Assembly (NCBI GenBank): GCA_934101145.1
Contig: CAKOPZ010000027.1
Span: forward strand, 1 to 15,255
Source of the DNA: an uncultured Clostridia bacterium
GTDB lineage: Bacteria; Bacillota; Clostridia; TANB77; CAG-508
Direction: 5' to 3'
Length of the DNA stretch: 15,255 bases
Both the position numbers and the translations under genes were made by a program. Below, in pieces: positions 14,748 to 15,255 of this stretch. The notes under the pieces are model-generated. The model was not told where the DNA came from and searched no databases. It saw nothing but the letters and a program-made list of their open reading frames with translations. How positions within the stretch are numbered: the first letter of the stretch is position 1; each line of letters opens with the position of its first letter.

Positions 14748-15255
14748 TGGACCTACAACCAATGTCGCTAATACTAGCGGTCGGAAGGTTGCCGTTGCCA
14801 CGAAAGCTAGCTGGACAACTCAAAGCTGTATAGCCGTAACCACCTCCACGTATAACGTGCATATTCGTATAGTAGGCCTCAATTGTCCAATCCCAAACAT
14901 TTCCTGCCATATCATATATGTTATTTACTGCATAGGCACTGTTTGATCCTGTTGGTATTGGTGACGATGTACCATAATTTCCCTTTCCAGTTGAATTTGT
15001 TGGAAAATTTGCTACCTCTGAATTTGTACTTGTTTGCATCCATCTCATTGTTGCATCCCATTGACATCCCCATATCATGCTTGTTGCTACATTTTCATTT
15101 GCCTTTATTGTTTTACATACCTTATACATCGTATACCATGTTTGACTTCCTGTATCTGTATTATTCTTTTGTACAACTGCCTTTGTTTGACTTAGATTTC
15201 CTGTTTCATATCTTCCTATATAAAATCCTCCATATGTTTTTACGCTTTTTATCAT
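14731..15255 (-). CDS. SUMF/FGE-sulfatase-domain protein, C-terminal part (partial)
   Basis: 174 residues are visible. The methionine at 15255 coincides with the window edge, so the gene almost certainly begins outside. YGGFYIGRYETG (8-19), GCQWDATMRWM (63-73), NNIYDMAGNVWDWT (111-124), VIRGGGYGY (134-142) and the closing IGCRSTLYVK match the SUMF1/FGE-sulfatase C-type-lectin-like fold found in clostridial surface proteins. The cysteine pair used by true formylglycine-generating enzymes is not evident (lone Cys147 and Cys167), so a binding rather than catalytic role is likely. The last ~45 codons are G+C-richer (58 of 120 bases, 14734-14853, counted by eye) with many C-ending codons (TAC, GGC, AGC, AAC), unlike the neighbouring genes. 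This is the place and pattern of a diversity-generating-retroelement variable region. A stem-loop overlaps the 3' end. Confidence 0.85.
   Translation of the reverse strand: MIKSVKTYGGFYIGRYETGNLSQTKAVVQKNNTDTGSQTWYTMYKVCKTIKANENVATSMIWGCQWDATMRWMQTSTNSEVANFPTNSTGKGNYGTSSPIPTGSNSAYAVNNIYDMAGNVWDWTIEAYYTNMHVIRGGGYGYTALSCPASFRGNGNLPTASISDIGCRSTLYVK

Noticed and set aside
14731..15255. True formylglycine-generating enzyme
   Set aside because: The paired active-site cysteines are not present and the C-terminus has the pattern of a ligand-binding C-type-lectin fold.

Overview
The window is A+T-rich DNA, most likely from a low-GC Clostridia-type Bacillota (an uncultured gut-like lineage is my guess). 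The evidence is AGGAGG-type ribosome binding sites before nearly every gene, the rpsO-pnp order, a tRNA-Leu with encoded CCA, a GH57/GT35 glycogen module and a SUMF-type surface protein. The standard genetic code fits.

Left part (1-3540, minus strand): a promoter at 2931-2959 drives a two-gene operon. The first gene is a 787-aa protein with an intracellular-looking GH10 glycosidase domain, a coiled coil and an unrecognised C-terminal domain. The second is a 151-aa hypothetical whose Shine-Dalgarno is formed by the last codons of the first. A strong terminator closes the operon at the window edge. Upstream lie a possible decayed ORF and tRNA-Leu(UAG) with its own promoter and terminator.

Middle part: rpsO, pnp and a membrane protein run on the minus strand (6966 down to 3544). 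They have an rpsO promoter, a structured rpsO leader and a long nested hairpin before pnp. Divergent from rpsO, a plus-strand pair encodes a guanylate-kinase-like P-loop protein and an APH-type phosphotransferase. Next comes a DUF4912 protein with a lysine-rich tail, overlapping a GH57 glycogen branching enzyme by 8 bases. Convergent to these, across a shared bidirectional terminator, is a DUF3417-type alpha-glucan phosphorylase. Branching enzyme and phosphorylase together indicate storage-glucan building and breakdown; no glgA or glgC is in the window.

Right part (14094-15255) is an accessory-looking region. It holds interleaved inverted repeats resembling insertion-sequence ends, a 66-aa transposase-like HTH ORF whose Shine-Dalgarno sits inside a terminator-like hairpin, and a cluster of large palindromes. 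The region ends in the C-terminal part of a SUMF/C-type-lectin-fold protein that runs off the right edge. Its last ~45 codons look like a diversity-generating-retroelement variable region, but no reverse transcriptase or template repeat is present here.

Most novel candidates: the GH10 fusion protein, the SUMF variable-region candidate, the hairpin-controlled HTH ORF and the palindrome cluster. Five ORF starts were moved to internal ATG codons with good ribosome binding sites.
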